Counted from the stretch's first letter, positions 17,175 to 26,015 are shown. The stretch: 64,000 nucleotides of DNA from Bacteroidales bacterium (GCA_016926235.1 JAFGOZ010000524.1:62001-126000); one strand, 5' to 3'. The notes: generated from the sequence alone by a model not told the origin. Numbers and translations are program-made.

Positions 17175-18683
17175 ATGAAAACAATAATTAAAATAACAAG
17201 CTTAATTGCTTTACTCCTCGGCTCATGTTCTTCCAGCTACTTCTCAGCAGCAGGCTACGAATATGATGATTTGTATTATACACCGCAGGATAACAAAGCA
17301 GTGGAATCTATCTCTCCCTCTACACCGGATCACGATCCGGAAGTATCTGATGATAACAATACAAAATCTGATGATAACGGGGAAATGAGTGATTATGAGA
17401 AATACCTGCAGGAACGCGAACATCAGGCACAAGAATATTCAAGTGAATCTGGTGATCGCCAGGAAACTCCCGACAGGTATAAAACAGGTAAAGACTCAAG
17501 TTACTATCAAAGCAATAGTGCATATTCTGAAGATGGAAATTATGAGGATTACAATGAGAATTATTCTCAATCAGGGGAATACTATGATGATGAAGGTAAT
17601 ACATATGTCACTAATAATTACTATTACGATGACTATGACGATTATTATTACTCAGCTCGTATAAGAAGGTTTCATAGCCCCTATGTTTACTATAGCTATT
17701 ATGATCCATGGTTTTATGATCCTTACTGGTACGACTACGATCCTATTCATTGGGGAATTTATGTAAGCTATGGTTATCCTTACTGGGGTTGGGGTTTGAG
17801 TTACTCCTGGGGTTATCCATACTACTATTCATCATGGTACAGCCCTTACTATTATGGATACTATCACCATTACCATCCATATAGCTACTATGGATACTAT
17901 GGCTACTCTGACAGCTATTACTATGGGCATAGTTACTATTCCAACAGGAGCTATGATTATGGCAGGAGATATTCAAGGTATGGGAACTCAAGCTATAATA
18001 CAACAAGGGCAGACGTGCGCACTCCTACAAGTGGTAACCGTACATATACAAGAACACCCAATGGGAATGCTGCAAGGGATGGTAGTACTACCGTGAAAAG
18101 TGACAGGACCAATTCTTCCACTCGTTCGCCTCAAAGCAGGTATAGCAATACCTCAAGAACACCCAATTCGCAAGCTACTAACAGGACTGGTTCAACTAAT
18201 CGTACCTATCAATCCACAAACCGTAGTACTACAAATACAAGAACCGGAAATACTAATGAAAGGACAAACAATAATACTAACAGGAATTATACACCCAGTT
18301 ATAGTAAACCGAATACAAATAGCCGGACCAATTATAATTCAAGTAGTACTAATAACCGATCATCCAGTTCAACAAATAATAACAGAAGCTACTCACCAAG
18401 AAGTAGTTCCAGCTCAAATAGCGGCTACAGGCCATCAAGCAGCTCAAGCTCACGCAGCAGCAGTTATTCAAGGCCATCAAGCAGTTCAAGCTCACGCAGC
18501 AGTAGCTACTCTAGACCATCTAGCAGCTCAAGCTCAAGCTATAGCAGGAGCCCAAGTTCAGGCAGTAGTTCACGTAGCAGCAGCTATAGCGGAAGTTCCA
18601 GCAGGTCTTCATCAAGTAGCAGTAGCTCAAGAAGTAGCAGTAGCAGTAGTTCATCCAGGAGCAGTAGTGGTGGAAGAAGATAA
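17175..18683 (+). CDS. Surface lipoprotein with Tyr-rich and Ser-rich low-complexity regions
   Basis: Function unknown. Residues 1-18 form a lipoprotein signal ending LLLGSC, so Cys18 is likely lipidated. Residues 19-150 are acidic and polar (many Asp, Glu, Ser). Residues 150-285 are extremely rich in Tyr with Trp, Gly, Pro and His (for example YDPWFYDPYWYDYDPIHWG). Residues 286-502 are Ser/Thr/Asn/Arg-rich and end SSSGGRR. From residue 419 a 14-residue unit beginning RPSSSSSS is repeated about 2.5 times, matched by a 42-bp DNA repeat. The make-up resembles adhesive or matrix proteins, but this is only analogy. A FadL-like outer membrane protein follows after 56 bp and may be cotranscribed. 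Long open frames on both strands inside this gene result from the biased composition. Confidence 0.88.
   Translation: MKTIIKITSLIALLLGSCSSSYFSAAGYEYDDLYYTPQDNKAVESISPSTPDHDPEVSDDNNTKSDDNGEMSDYEKYLQEREHQAQEYSSESGDRQETPDRYKTGKDSSYYQSNSAYSEDGNYEDYNENYSQSGEYYDDEGNTYVTNNYYYDDYDDYYYSARIRRFHSPYVYYSYYDPWFYDPYWYDYDPIHWGIYVSYGYPYWGWGLSYSWGYPYYYSSWYSPYYYGYYHHYHPYSYYGYYGYSDSYYYGHSYYSNRSYDYGRRYSRYGNSSYNTTRADVRTPTSGNRTYTRTPNGNAARDGSTTVKSDRTNSSTRSPQSRYSNTSRTPNSQATNRTGSTNRTYQSTNRSTTNTRTGNTNERTNNNTNRNYTPSYSKPNTNSRTNYNSSSTNNRSSSSTNNNRSYSPRSSSSSNSGYRPSSSSSSRSSSYSRPSSSSSSRSSSYSRPSSSSSSSYSRSPSSGSSSRSSSYSGSSSRSSSSSSSSRSSSSSSSSRSSSGGRR
18429..18536 (+). repeat. 42-bp in-frame tandem repeat in the Ser-rich region
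   Basis: Two full units (18429-18470, 18471-18512) and a partial third (from 18513) encode RPSSSSSSRSSSYS-type blocks. The first two units differ at only a few bases, so the duplication looks recent or is kept similar. Confidence 0.85.
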
Positions 18684-18739
18684 TTTTTAATCAAAAGAGG
18701 AGCTTGATTAAAAATAGTTGAACATTAAAAAATATAAAA

Positions 18740-20293
18740 ATGAAACGGATTGGATTAATAATATGGAGTTTACTAATCTCCCTGGCCGTGACTGCCCAAA
18801 ATGAAGTAGATGCTTTAAAATACTCATGGGATAATAACTTGACAGGTACCGCTCGTTCGGCATCAATGGGAGGTGCATTTAGTGCACTGGGTGGTGATGT
18901 CAGCTCAATAAGCCTTAACCCTGCCGGCCTGGGTGTATACCGCAGCAGTGAATTTGTATTTACACCTGCTATTTACCAGAATTACACAGAGGCAGATTAC
19001 CTCAAATCGACCAACAGTGGTGAAAAATTTAATTTCAATTTCAACAATATGGCTTATGTAGGGTGCATTAATGGATTGTCAGGAGGATGGGAATCTGTAA
19101 GTATTGGAGTGGGGTATAACAGGAAAAATAACTACCACCAAAATACAGTGATTTCAGGGAATATGGAAACGGGAAATCTTACAACAGGTGGTGCTCTGAG
19201 TTCATATTTGGATAATTTCACTTATTATGCTGAATTAGATGATCCATATGGATTACAATACCATGAAATATATTATCCCGATGGTGATTATATTTTAGAT
19301 CCGCATTATGAAGAATTAGCTTATAATACTGACCTTATCTTGTATCAGGTGGATACAACACTTGAAAATGGAGGGTTTTGGTGGAATGAAATGCATGATG
19401 ACGGATATAACCAGAACCAGCGCAGGGTTATTAAAACCGATGGTTCGAGTGGTGAATACTATTTTGCCGTTGGGGGCAATTACAGCAATACATTGTATAT
19501 AGGGGCTTCGGTTGGATATCATCATTTCAGGGAAGAATACCTTTCCGTACATACAGAAACAGATATTTATGATTCGATTGATTACATCTATGATTTTCGT
19601 GTAGAAGAATCATACCGGACATATGGAAACGGAGTTGATTTTAAGGTTGGAATGATTTACAAGCCGGTTGAATTTATCAGGATTAGCGGTGCTTTCCATA
19701 CACCAACTTTTTATAAGATACAGGTAGAATATTCAAATATTATGGGAGTTACAATTGACCCGGAATATGGTGGAGGTACGCTTAGCAGCTATAGTTATGA
19801 ACCAGGTTTATATGATTACAGATTACGTACTCCAATGAAAGCTATAGCCGGACTTGCCTTCCAGTTTGATAAATATGCGTTGTTAAGTTTTGATTATGAA
19901 TATGTTGACTATAGCAAAATGAACCTGTCCTCAGATGTTGAAGACCAGTTTTCGGAGACAAATTCCATCATGAGAAAAAAATATGATGCAACTCATAATG
20001 TGCGGGGTGGTCTGGAATTGAGGAATGGTCCGCTTTCCATAAGGGGAGGAGCAGCATATTATGATTCTCCTTTTAGTTCGAAAGAAGTAAATAAGGATGC
20101 ATATTCAATCTTTTATACAGGTGGTATAGGGCTTCGTTCTGAAGATTTCTTTATTGATTTTGCTTATCTGTATGGCATCCATAAAGAAAAATATTTCATG
20201 TATTACCTTCCAGAAGAATTCGGTGAGTTAGAAGAAGTGAATCTACGTTCAACCTTCAATAAATTCATGTTAACCCTTGGTTTCAGGTTCTAA
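18740..20293 (+). CDS. FadL/OmpP1-like outer membrane protein
   Basis: Predicted outer-membrane beta-barrel of the OmpP1/FadL/TodX superfamily, annotated in Bacteroidota as hemin receptor or outer membrane transport protein. A signal peptide (MKRIGLIIWSLLISLAVTAQ) is followed by the family's N-terminal hallmark ARSASMGGAFSALGGDVSS and SLNPAGLGVYRSSEF, in which the NPAG motif stands out. The remainder alternates polar and aromatic residues as beta strands, and the protein ends with aromatic F-R-F. It probably imports hydrophobic small molecules, but the substrate is unknown. It lies 56 bp after the Tyr-rich lipoprotein gene and is followed by a terminator. Confidence 0.88.
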   Translation: MKRIGLIIWSLLISLAVTAQNEVDALKYSWDNNLTGTARSASMGGAFSALGGDVSSISLNPAGLGVYRSSEFVFTPAIYQNYTEADYLKSTNSGEKFNFNFNNMAYVGCINGLSGGWESVSIGVGYNRKNNYHQNTVISGNMETGNLTTGGALSSYLDNFTYYAELDDPYGLQYHEIYYPDGDYILDPHYEELAYNTDLILYQVDTTLENGGFWWNEMHDDGYNQNQRRVIKTDGSSGEYYFAVGGNYSNTLYIGASVGYHHFREEYLSVHTETDIYDSIDYIYDFRVEESYRTYGNGVDFKVGMIYKPVEFIRISGAFHTPTFYKIQVEYSNIMGVTIDPEYGGGTLSSYSYEPGLYDYRLRTPMKAIAGLAFQFDKYALLSFDYEYVDYSKMNLSSDVEDQFSETNSIMRKKYDATHNVRGGLELRNGPLSIRGGAAYYDSPFSSKEVNKDAYSIFYTGGIGLRSEDFFIDFAYLYGIHKEKYFMYYLPEEFGELEEVNLRSTFNKFMLTLGFRF

Positions 20294-20321
20294 TTTAGAA
20301 CTGATGTTATCTAATTGACAG

Positions 20322-20360
20322 GAAGGGGCTCCTCAATTGAGGCAGCCTCTTTTTTTTAAT
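20322..20360 (+). terminator. Intrinsic terminator after the FadL-like gene
   Basis: An imperfect stem formed by AGGGGCT-CCTC and GAGG-CAGCCTCT closes the loop AATT, with one bulged base, and is followed by eight T. It begins about 30 bp past the stop codon. Confidence 0.8.
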
Positions 20361-20458
20361 ATTTTTTGGTTCATTAGTCTCCTCTCAAATGCATTTGTCC
20401 CTATTTAAATTTTTGCCATTTTAACCTCTACGAAGTTAAGGCTTAAAGGGATTAATTT

Positions 20459-20517
20459 TACTACAATACTTAATCGCCTACGGCGAAATTCCGCTTAACG
20501 GATAAAGTATTGTAGTA
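20459..20517. repeat. Inverted repeat with 13-bp arms
   Basis: TACTACAATACTT (20459-20471) is repeated inverted as AAGTATTGTAGTA (20505-20517). The 33-bp interior holds two smaller palindromes around GCC/GGC and CCG/CGG. No T run follows, so it is not a typical terminator. Confidence 0.85.
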
Positions 20518-20563
20518 TAGAGAATTATATAATCAAGTATCCGTTTCGTTTAATTAAGCTTTA

Positions 20564-20596
20564 AACCTTGTCAGAGTTTCAAACTCTGACAGGGTT
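20564..20596. repeat. 33-bp near-perfect palindrome
   Basis: Arms AACCTTGTCAGAGTTT and AAACTCTGACAGGGTT surround a single C, with one wobble pair. The CTGACAGG core recurs in the palindrome at 39676-39710. Confidence 0.85.
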
Positions 20597-20699
20597 AGCA
20601 TAATTAGACGGCATTGAATCAAGATTATTCTTCACAGAGGATTTACCAATTTTAAATACATATTCATGTTATAGGATAATAAAAATGTGTTGGATTATA

Positions 20700-20845
20700 T
20701 TAACTGTTTCATTACTAACCGAGTAAAACATATGCCGTCCCTAACGGAACTTAAAAACATTTTCTAACACAATGTTTACCAATATGTTGTTCCTGCGAAA
20801 CTGTCCCGCTAGGGACAACAACATATCGGTAGTACAAAAATTACT
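20700..20845 (+). repeat. Palindrome-rich dispersed repeat, copy A
   Basis: Aligns end to end with the reverse complement of 62759-62905. Shared blocks include CATTACTAA(A/C)CGAGTAAA, ACATTTTCTAACACAATG, TTACCAATATGT and TAGGGAC, with roughly three quarters of positions identical by eye. It contains GTCCC...GGGAC palindromes, more decayed here than in copy B. No coding frame is conserved between the copies. Confidence 0.8.
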
Positions 20846-20902
20846 ATAAAGTTGTATAATTCATTGATAATAAATTCGTATATTTAATTAAAATGCATTT
20901 AC

Positions 20903-21337
20903 ATGAAACAACTATTATTTTTAACTACAATCTTAATTGGATTGAATTTTTCAGAAAGCAATGCCTGCAATTACTGCGGCCATACACACCTTGATTATTA
21001 CCCGACTATTGAAGGGGAAGAAAACGGAAGACTAAATGTTACTGAAATTTTAGAAAAACAAACTATAAAGGCAAATGTAGCAAATAATAGTAGTATAAAA
21101 GTTCAAAGTTTTGAAATAGAATTATATAATGGGGGTAACCTGGTGAATACTCATAAATTTGAAGGAGGCATTGCCCCTAATATATTTAAAAAATATCGTT
21201 ACGATAAAGAAAATGAAGATGTTGAGGGAGGTCTAAAACTGGTTACCCGTTTCATTTTAAAGCTATCAATTTATGACGAGGGAAGAGTGGTTGCACTAGC
21301 ACCCAGGTTAATATATATTTACGTGGAACCAGCGTGA
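20903..21337 (+). CDS. Small exported protein, function unknown
   Basis: 144 residues with a signal peptide (MKQLLFLTTILIGLNFSESNA) and, right after the likely cleavage site, CNYCGHTHLDYYP, a Cys/His cluster (CxxCxHxH) that could bind a metal or form a disulphide. The rest looks beta-rich (KVQSFEIELYNGG, RLIYIYVEPA), perhaps a single Ig-like domain; a likeness to a domain of gliding proteins is too weak to name. It stands alone between repeat-rich spacers. Codon use and composition do not differ obviously from neighbours. Confidence 0.75.
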   Translation: MKQLLFLTTILIGLNFSESNACNYCGHTHLDYYPTIEGEENGRLNVTEILEKQTIKANVANNSSIKVQSFEIELYNGGNLVNTHKFEGGIAPNIFKKYRYDKENEDVEGGLKLVTRFILKLSIYDEGRVVALAPRLIYIYVEPA

Positions 21338-21804
21338 ATGTATCTGGCTCCTACTCCCTGTTTCAAGGAAGTCATCCCTTGTTGCAAGGAAAACATTTCT
21401 TGTTATAAGGTAACCATCCCCTGTTGATTAAAAGAAAATCTTGTTATCAATAAACAAATTCCTAGTGCCAGACAAGCATTTTCATATTTATAATAAAAAA
21501 ACCCGGCCATAAGATATGTAAATCCGCGTACCAGGAAGGCAATCCCGGTAACAAAATAAGTAATTCTTATTTCAGAAAACTAATACATAACTTTCTTAGG
21601 ATTATTACTCTATTCATCGAACACTTCAAACGTATTCGGACATAATTCATCCTTACCTATGCCAATAAATTCAATAATATTAATCAGAAAAATACTATTA
21701 AATTTATGACAGATATTTATTAAATTCATCAACCATTTTGATTCGATATTTGCTCAGTCACAAATTAATGAAAAATATTAGTATTTCAATTTAACAACTA
21801 AATT
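21338..21804. other. Gene-free spacer with a 21-bp tandem repeat
   Basis: No gene is seen. The first 100 bp hold the degenerate tandem repeat at 21356-21439; the remainder is plain AT-rich sequence leading to the gene at 21805. Confidence 0.65.
21356..21439 (+). repeat. Degenerate 20-22-bp tandem repeat, four units
   Basis: Units start at 21356, 21376, 21397 and 21418 and follow the pattern CCCTTGTTgCAAGGaAaaCAT; the second contains the palindrome CCTTGTTGCAAGG. It begins 19 bp after a stop codon. There are no unique spacers, so it is not a CRISPR array. Confidence 0.75.
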
Positions 21805-23127
21805 ATGAGAAAATATCTTTCTTCAACTAAATTTAAAAATATTAGTTTACTTTTCTTTCTTGTCTTTCACCTTATTAGTTATTCTCAAAGCGACTTTAGA
21901 GAAGGTTTTGTTATTAAAAATAATAACGACACGTTGTTTGGCTATATTGACTATAATGCAAATTGCTTTGAAAACTGTAAATTCAAATCATCTGTAGATT
22001 CCAAAGCTATAAACTATTCAGCCTCAGAAATCAAGGAATTCAGATTCAAAAATAGTAAATACTTTGTTTCAAAAGATATAGAAGTTGAAACAAAATATAA
22101 TGTAAACTTACGTATTACAAACCCACATCAGGAAGGAGTTAAGAACGATCCCTATACATATGTTGAAGAATTTGATAAAGCAAGTGACAACGGTACTATG
22201 AATGATAGTCTTGTTAAAATAACAGTGTTTCTTGATTTTTTATTAAAAGGTGCTTTCGATTTATACTATTACAAAGATTTCAATAGTATCTCACATTACT
22301 TTATCGACAATAAAACCGGCAAACTGGTTATGCTGACTTCAGAAGACGTAGACATATATAGTAGTAGTGGATTAGCACTATACTATACAAAAAAGAACCA
22401 AACCTACAAAGGACAATTGAAATACTTAATGCAAGATTATCCTCAGATATATAATGAAATACAGAATACATCTTTCCATCATAAAGACATGGTTAAACTT
22501 ACAAAAAGCTACCATAATATGACATGTGATGATAATAGCTGCATTGTTTTCGAGGAGAACCTTCTCACAAAATTTAAGTGGGGAATATATACCGGTGCAG
22601 ATATAGCTGTTTTAAATAATATTAACAATGAAAACATTGAAGAACAGCGTTTTGTATGCGATCCTAATATAGCTATAGGGATAAGCTTATTAATAAAAAA
22701 CTATATACCTGAAATAGAACGATTATCATTCAGGCTGACAGTTGATTACCAGGAATGGGATGCTGAACTTGATAAGAAAGCTTCAGATATTACGAGTATT
22801 AATCCTTCGCTTGTAATCAGGTTTTCTGCCCATTCTCTCAATCCTGGGTTCAAAGCCTTATATAACCTTACTGCAAACGATACGAAAGTAAATCCCTTTA
22901 TCGGTTTAGGCATCTCAGGCACATACTTCTTTGGTACTGAGTATGTATTTGGTCCATTTTATTCTTCAGAAACCAGGATAACACACAGACCCATACAAAT
23001 TGGCCCAAATATATCTCTCGGCTGTAATATTCCTGTTTTAAAATCAAATACAATAACAATTGAAATGCAACATGAGCATAGTGTTCAGTATTTTAAATCA
23101 GGTGCTGCAGTTGGTTTCATTTTTTAA
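21805..23127 (+). CDS. Exported protein with probable C-terminal outer-membrane barrel
   Basis: Family not named. After a signal peptide (residues 1-28, ending LISYSQS) comes DFREGFVIKNNNDTLFGYIDY, part of which (NDTLFGYIDY) is a motif common in uncharacterised Bacteroidota proteins that carry a short N-terminal domain and a beta-barrel. The last 190 residues alternate polar and hydrophobic residues with strand-like pieces (FKWGIYTGADIAVL, NPFIGLGISGTYFFG, VQYFKSGAAVGFIF) and end in Phe, as in outer-membrane proteins. Length is 440. It is probably monocistronic, with 178 bp to the next gene. Function unknown. Confidence 0.78.
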   Translation: MRKYLSSTKFKNISLLFFLVFHLISYSQSDFREGFVIKNNNDTLFGYIDYNANCFENCKFKSSVDSKAINYSASEIKEFRFKNSKYFVSKDIEVETKYNVNLRITNPHQEGVKNDPYTYVEEFDKASDNGTMNDSLVKITVFLDFLLKGAFDLYYYKDFNSISHYFIDNKTGKLVMLTSEDVDIYSSSGLALYYTKKNQTYKGQLKYLMQDYPQIYNEIQNTSFHHKDMVKLTKSYHNMTCDDNSCIVFEENLLTKFKWGIYTGADIAVLNNINNENIEEQRFVCDPNIAIGISLLIKNYIPEIERLSFRLTVDYQEWDAELDKKASDITSINPSLVIRFSAHSLNPGFKALYNLTANDTKVNPFIGLGISGTYFFGTEYVFGPFYSSETRITHRPIQIGPNISLGCNIPVLKSNTITIEMQHEHSVQYFKSGAAVGFIF

Positions 23128-23305
23128 TTTTAAACTCAGAACCTTTATATTCATTCCAATACTCTAAAAGTTAAGTAAAATGTAATCAAATACTTTCAAT
23201 GCAAACTCATATTCTTTGATCTTTCAACAGTAATATTTTTAATTTAACTTTGAATAAAATGGTTATTTTTACTTTCAAAAGTGATTATATAAAATTTACC
23301 CTGAC

Positions 23306-24811
23306 ATGAAACTATGTAAACTGCCCATTATAATTGTAGTTATCCTTTTAACCGCATTTACCTATCAAAAAGAAAAACCAACAATTTATATTATTGGTGA
23401 CTCAACAGTTAAGTGTGGGTGGGGAGAAGGTGATGGCGGATTATGGGGATGGGGAGATCCTATAGCTCAATATTTTAATTCATCCCAAATAAATGTTGAA
23501 AACCATGCCCGTGGAGGTACAAGCTCAAGAACTTATCGCACACTTGGGCTTTGGCAACCTGTTTTAGACAAAATTAAAAAAGGAGATTATGTTCTTATGC
23601 AATTTGGGCATAATGACAATGGGCCTGTTAACGATACAATAAGGGCTCGCGGAACCATAAAAGGAATTGGTGATGAAACCGAAGAAATAAATAATATGCT
23701 TACTGGAGAACACGAAATTGTCCACTCTTTTGGATGGTACATGACTCAATTCATTAAGGAAGCTAAAGCCAAAGGTGCCACACCTATCATCATGTCACCC
23801 ATTCCATTTAACGACTGGAAAGATGGAAAAGTTGACAGACATAATGCGGAATATGGCTTATGGGCAAAACAGGTAGCCGAAAAAGAAGGAATTCTTTTTA
23901 TTGATTTAAATCAAAAAATGGCCACTGTCATGGAAAAAATAGGACAGGAAGATGTAATGTGTAACCTGTATTATAAACGCGATCATTGCCATACTGCAGC
24001 AAAAGGAGCTATGGTAGCTGCATCACTTGTAGTGGAAGGAATAAAAGAAGCCGATAATTGCGAACTAAAAAACTATCTGCTAAAAAATCCTGTCATAAAA
24101 TTCCCTGTTAAAAAAAGAGCATTTCTGATAGGAGATTCTACTGTTATGGATGGAAAAGATTCAACAATTGGTTGGGGGAGATATTTTGCCGAGTTCATGG
24201 ATACCAATCGCATTATAGTATTCAACAAGGCCAGAGGAGGAAGAAGTACCCGCACATTCATTTATGAAGGATTATGGGACAAAGTATATAATGACTTACA
24301 ACCAGGAGATTTTGTTTTAATTGAGTTTGGGCATAATGATGACAGCCCTGTTGAAGGTCCAAAATACAGGGGAACACTGAAAGGCACAGGCAATGAAACA
24401 AAAGAAGTCACAAGAGACGATGGCACAAAGGAAACGGTTCACACTTATGGATGGTATATGAAGAAATACATTACAGATATTAAAAATAAAGAAGCAATAC
24501 CCATCTTACTTTCACCAACACCCCGTAACGAATGGCAAGATGGTAAAGTTGAAAGACGAGCCTATAATATATGGGCCAAAGAAGTAGCTGATGATTCTGA
24601 AGTCTGGTTTATTGACCATAATGAACTTATCGCACTTAAATATGAAGAATTGGGTAAAGATTCTGTAAAAACTTTCTTTCCAAAAGATCATACACACACT
24701 AATGCAGCTGGAGCAAGACTAAATGCGCAGATTCTTTCAGAGGCAATTAAAAATTACAAAGGGTGCCCGTTAAGAAGCTATGCAGGAGAAGTAAAATGTG
24801 AGAAAGAATAA
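23306..24811 (+). CDS. Tandem SGNH-hydrolase esterase (rhamnogalacturonan acetylesterase-like)
   Basis: Exported protein of 501 residues with two complete SGNH/GDSL domains of the carbohydrate-esterase 12 type, about residues 25-255 and 265-495. Each has block I (IIGDSTV, nucleophile Ser33 in the first; LIGDSTV in the second), block II (HARGGTSSRTY; KARGGRSTRTF), block III (QFGHNDNGP; EFGHNDDSP) and block V (KRDHCHTAA; PKDHTHTNAAG), so both look catalytically intact. The family removes acetyl groups from pectin backbones such as rhamnogalacturonan. The N-terminus is a signal peptide without a lipobox or T9SS domain. The next gene starts 34 bp later. Confidence 0.88.
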   Translation: MKLCKLPIIIVVILLTAFTYQKEKPTIYIIGDSTVKCGWGEGDGGLWGWGDPIAQYFNSSQINVENHARGGTSSRTYRTLGLWQPVLDKIKKGDYVLMQFGHNDNGPVNDTIRARGTIKGIGDETEEINNMLTGEHEIVHSFGWYMTQFIKEAKAKGATPIIMSPIPFNDWKDGKVDRHNAEYGLWAKQVAEKEGILFIDLNQKMATVMEKIGQEDVMCNLYYKRDHCHTAAKGAMVAASLVVEGIKEADNCELKNYLLKNPVIKFPVKKRAFLIGDSTVMDGKDSTIGWGRYFAEFMDTNRIIVFNKARGGRSTRTFIYEGLWDKVYNDLQPGDFVLIEFGHNDDSPVEGPKYRGTLKGTGNETKEVTRDDGTKETVHTYGWYMKKYITDIKNKEAIPILLSPTPRNEWQDGKVERRAYNIWAKEVADDSEVWFIDHNELIALKYEELGKDSVKTFFPKDHTHTNAAGARLNAQILSEAIKNYKGCPLRSYAGEVKCEKE

Positions 24812-24845
24812 GGCATTTTTTTACATATAAATACTATAAAGAAGT

Positions 24846-26015
24846 ATGAGGCAAAAAGATTACCTGTTATTATTAACCACTGTTTTTTACTTTTTATTTA
24901 TACTTCAGGCTAATGCCCAAAAAAAATGGTATAAAGGCAATACACATATACATACAACCTATAGTGACGGAAAACTTATCCCGGCTGAGGTTGTGGCCAC
25001 ATACAAAACTGATGGATACGACTTTATTTTTATAACAGACGAGAACAGGATTACGCCTACCGATACCCTCTCCGACTCCATATTCCTTTGCTTTAATGGA
25101 GAAGAAGCTATTATGGAACAACATTTCAGTTGTCTGAATATTATACGGGATATAGCCCCTCTTACTTTTCAAGAGGTTATCGATTCCACCCATGTGCAAG
25201 GAGGGATTGCCGTCCTTAACCACCCTCTTAGAGGCACTCATGAAGTATATGCTGCAGAAATACTGGAAATGGAAAGTCTAAATTATATCGAAATCTTCAA
25301 TGGAAAATCAGAAAAAGATGGATACCATGACAACCAAATGCTTTGGGATAGTATTTTAAGTGCCGGAAAACTATTCTATGGGTTAGCAGCCGATGATTTC
25401 CACGAAACAAAGCATTTAAGCAAAGGCTGGATAATGGTTTCAGCTGATACCCTTCAAAAAGACAGTATTGTCAATGCAATAAAAAAAGGCAATTTCTACA
25501 GCACTACAGGTACCTTTATTTCCAAAATTGATGTATCTGGTTCACATATAACTATTATAGCGAAAGATGCTAAAACAATAACCTTCATTGGAGACAACAG
25601 AACAACCCTGCAAACTTCCAATGGAGATACCTCAACCTATACAATCAAAGGTGACGAAGGATATATCAGAGTGGAAGTACTTGATATGAATAATAAAAAA
25701 GCATGGACACAACCACTTTTCTGGAATAAGACCTATGTAGGAAATCCATATATATCAGTTAAAGATGCAATAATAAAAGACAATTGGTGCATATATCCAA
25801 ATCCTGCTTCAGATTTTATCTATATAAATACTCGAAGCACAACTAATCAAACAAGTTATAAACTATATAACATAAACGGCAAAAAAATAAAAACAGGGAT
25901 GATTACTGAACAATGTTCTACACTCATTAATTTAAAAGATATTCAACCCGGATTTTACATTCTCTGCTTATCAGACAATAGCTCCAGTAACACTTATCGG
26001 TTTATTATCAAATAG
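24846..26015 (+). CDS. PHP-domain protein with a T9SS sorting domain
   Basis: Signal peptide (residues 1-24), then a PHP metal-dependent phosphoesterase-like domain: GNTHIHTTYSDG (about 30-41) supplies the first metal ligands, then FITDENRI, LNHPLRGTH and AADDFHETKH further along complete the family pattern. The last 75 residues form a type-A T9SS C-terminal sorting domain (IYPNPASDFIYI ... GKKIKTG ... QPGFYILCL), so the protein is predicted to cross the outer membrane and stay at the surface. It follows the tandem esterase by 34 bp and is probably in the same transcript, which suggests work on extracellular polymers; its substrate is not evident. Confidence 0.85.
   Translation: MRQKDYLLLLTTVFYFLFILQANAQKKWYKGNTHIHTTYSDGKLIPAEVVATYKTDGYDFIFITDENRITPTDTLSDSIFLCFNGEEAIMEQHFSCLNIIRDIAPLTFQEVIDSTHVQGGIAVLNHPLRGTHEVYAAEILEMESLNYIEIFNGKSEKDGYHDNQMLWDSILSAGKLFYGLAADDFHETKHLSKGWIMVSADTLQKDSIVNAIKKGNFYSTTGTFISKIDVSGSHITIIAKDAKTITFIGDNRTTLQTSNGDTSTYTIKGDEGYIRVEVLDMNNKKAWTQPLFWNKTYVGNPYISVKDAIIKDNWCIYPNPASDFIYINTRSTTNQTSYKLYNINGKKIKTGMITEQCSTLINLKDIQPGFYILCLSDNSSSNTYRFIIK

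Larger units (their letters stand above)
20294..20902. other. Gene-free spacer rich in palindromes and repeats
   Basis: No gene is seen. In order it contains the terminator of the FadL-like gene, an inverted repeat with 13-bp arms (20459-20517), a 33-bp near-perfect palindrome (20564-20596) and one copy of a dispersed palindrome-rich repeat (20700-20845). Confidence 0.75.

Noticed and set aside
18100..18690. 196-codon open frame in another phase of the Ser-rich gene
   Set aside because: It results from the repeated AGC/TCA codons; it has no start signal and overlaps a supported gene.
21356..21439. CRISPR array
   Set aside because: Units abut without spacers and vary in sequence; no cas genes.
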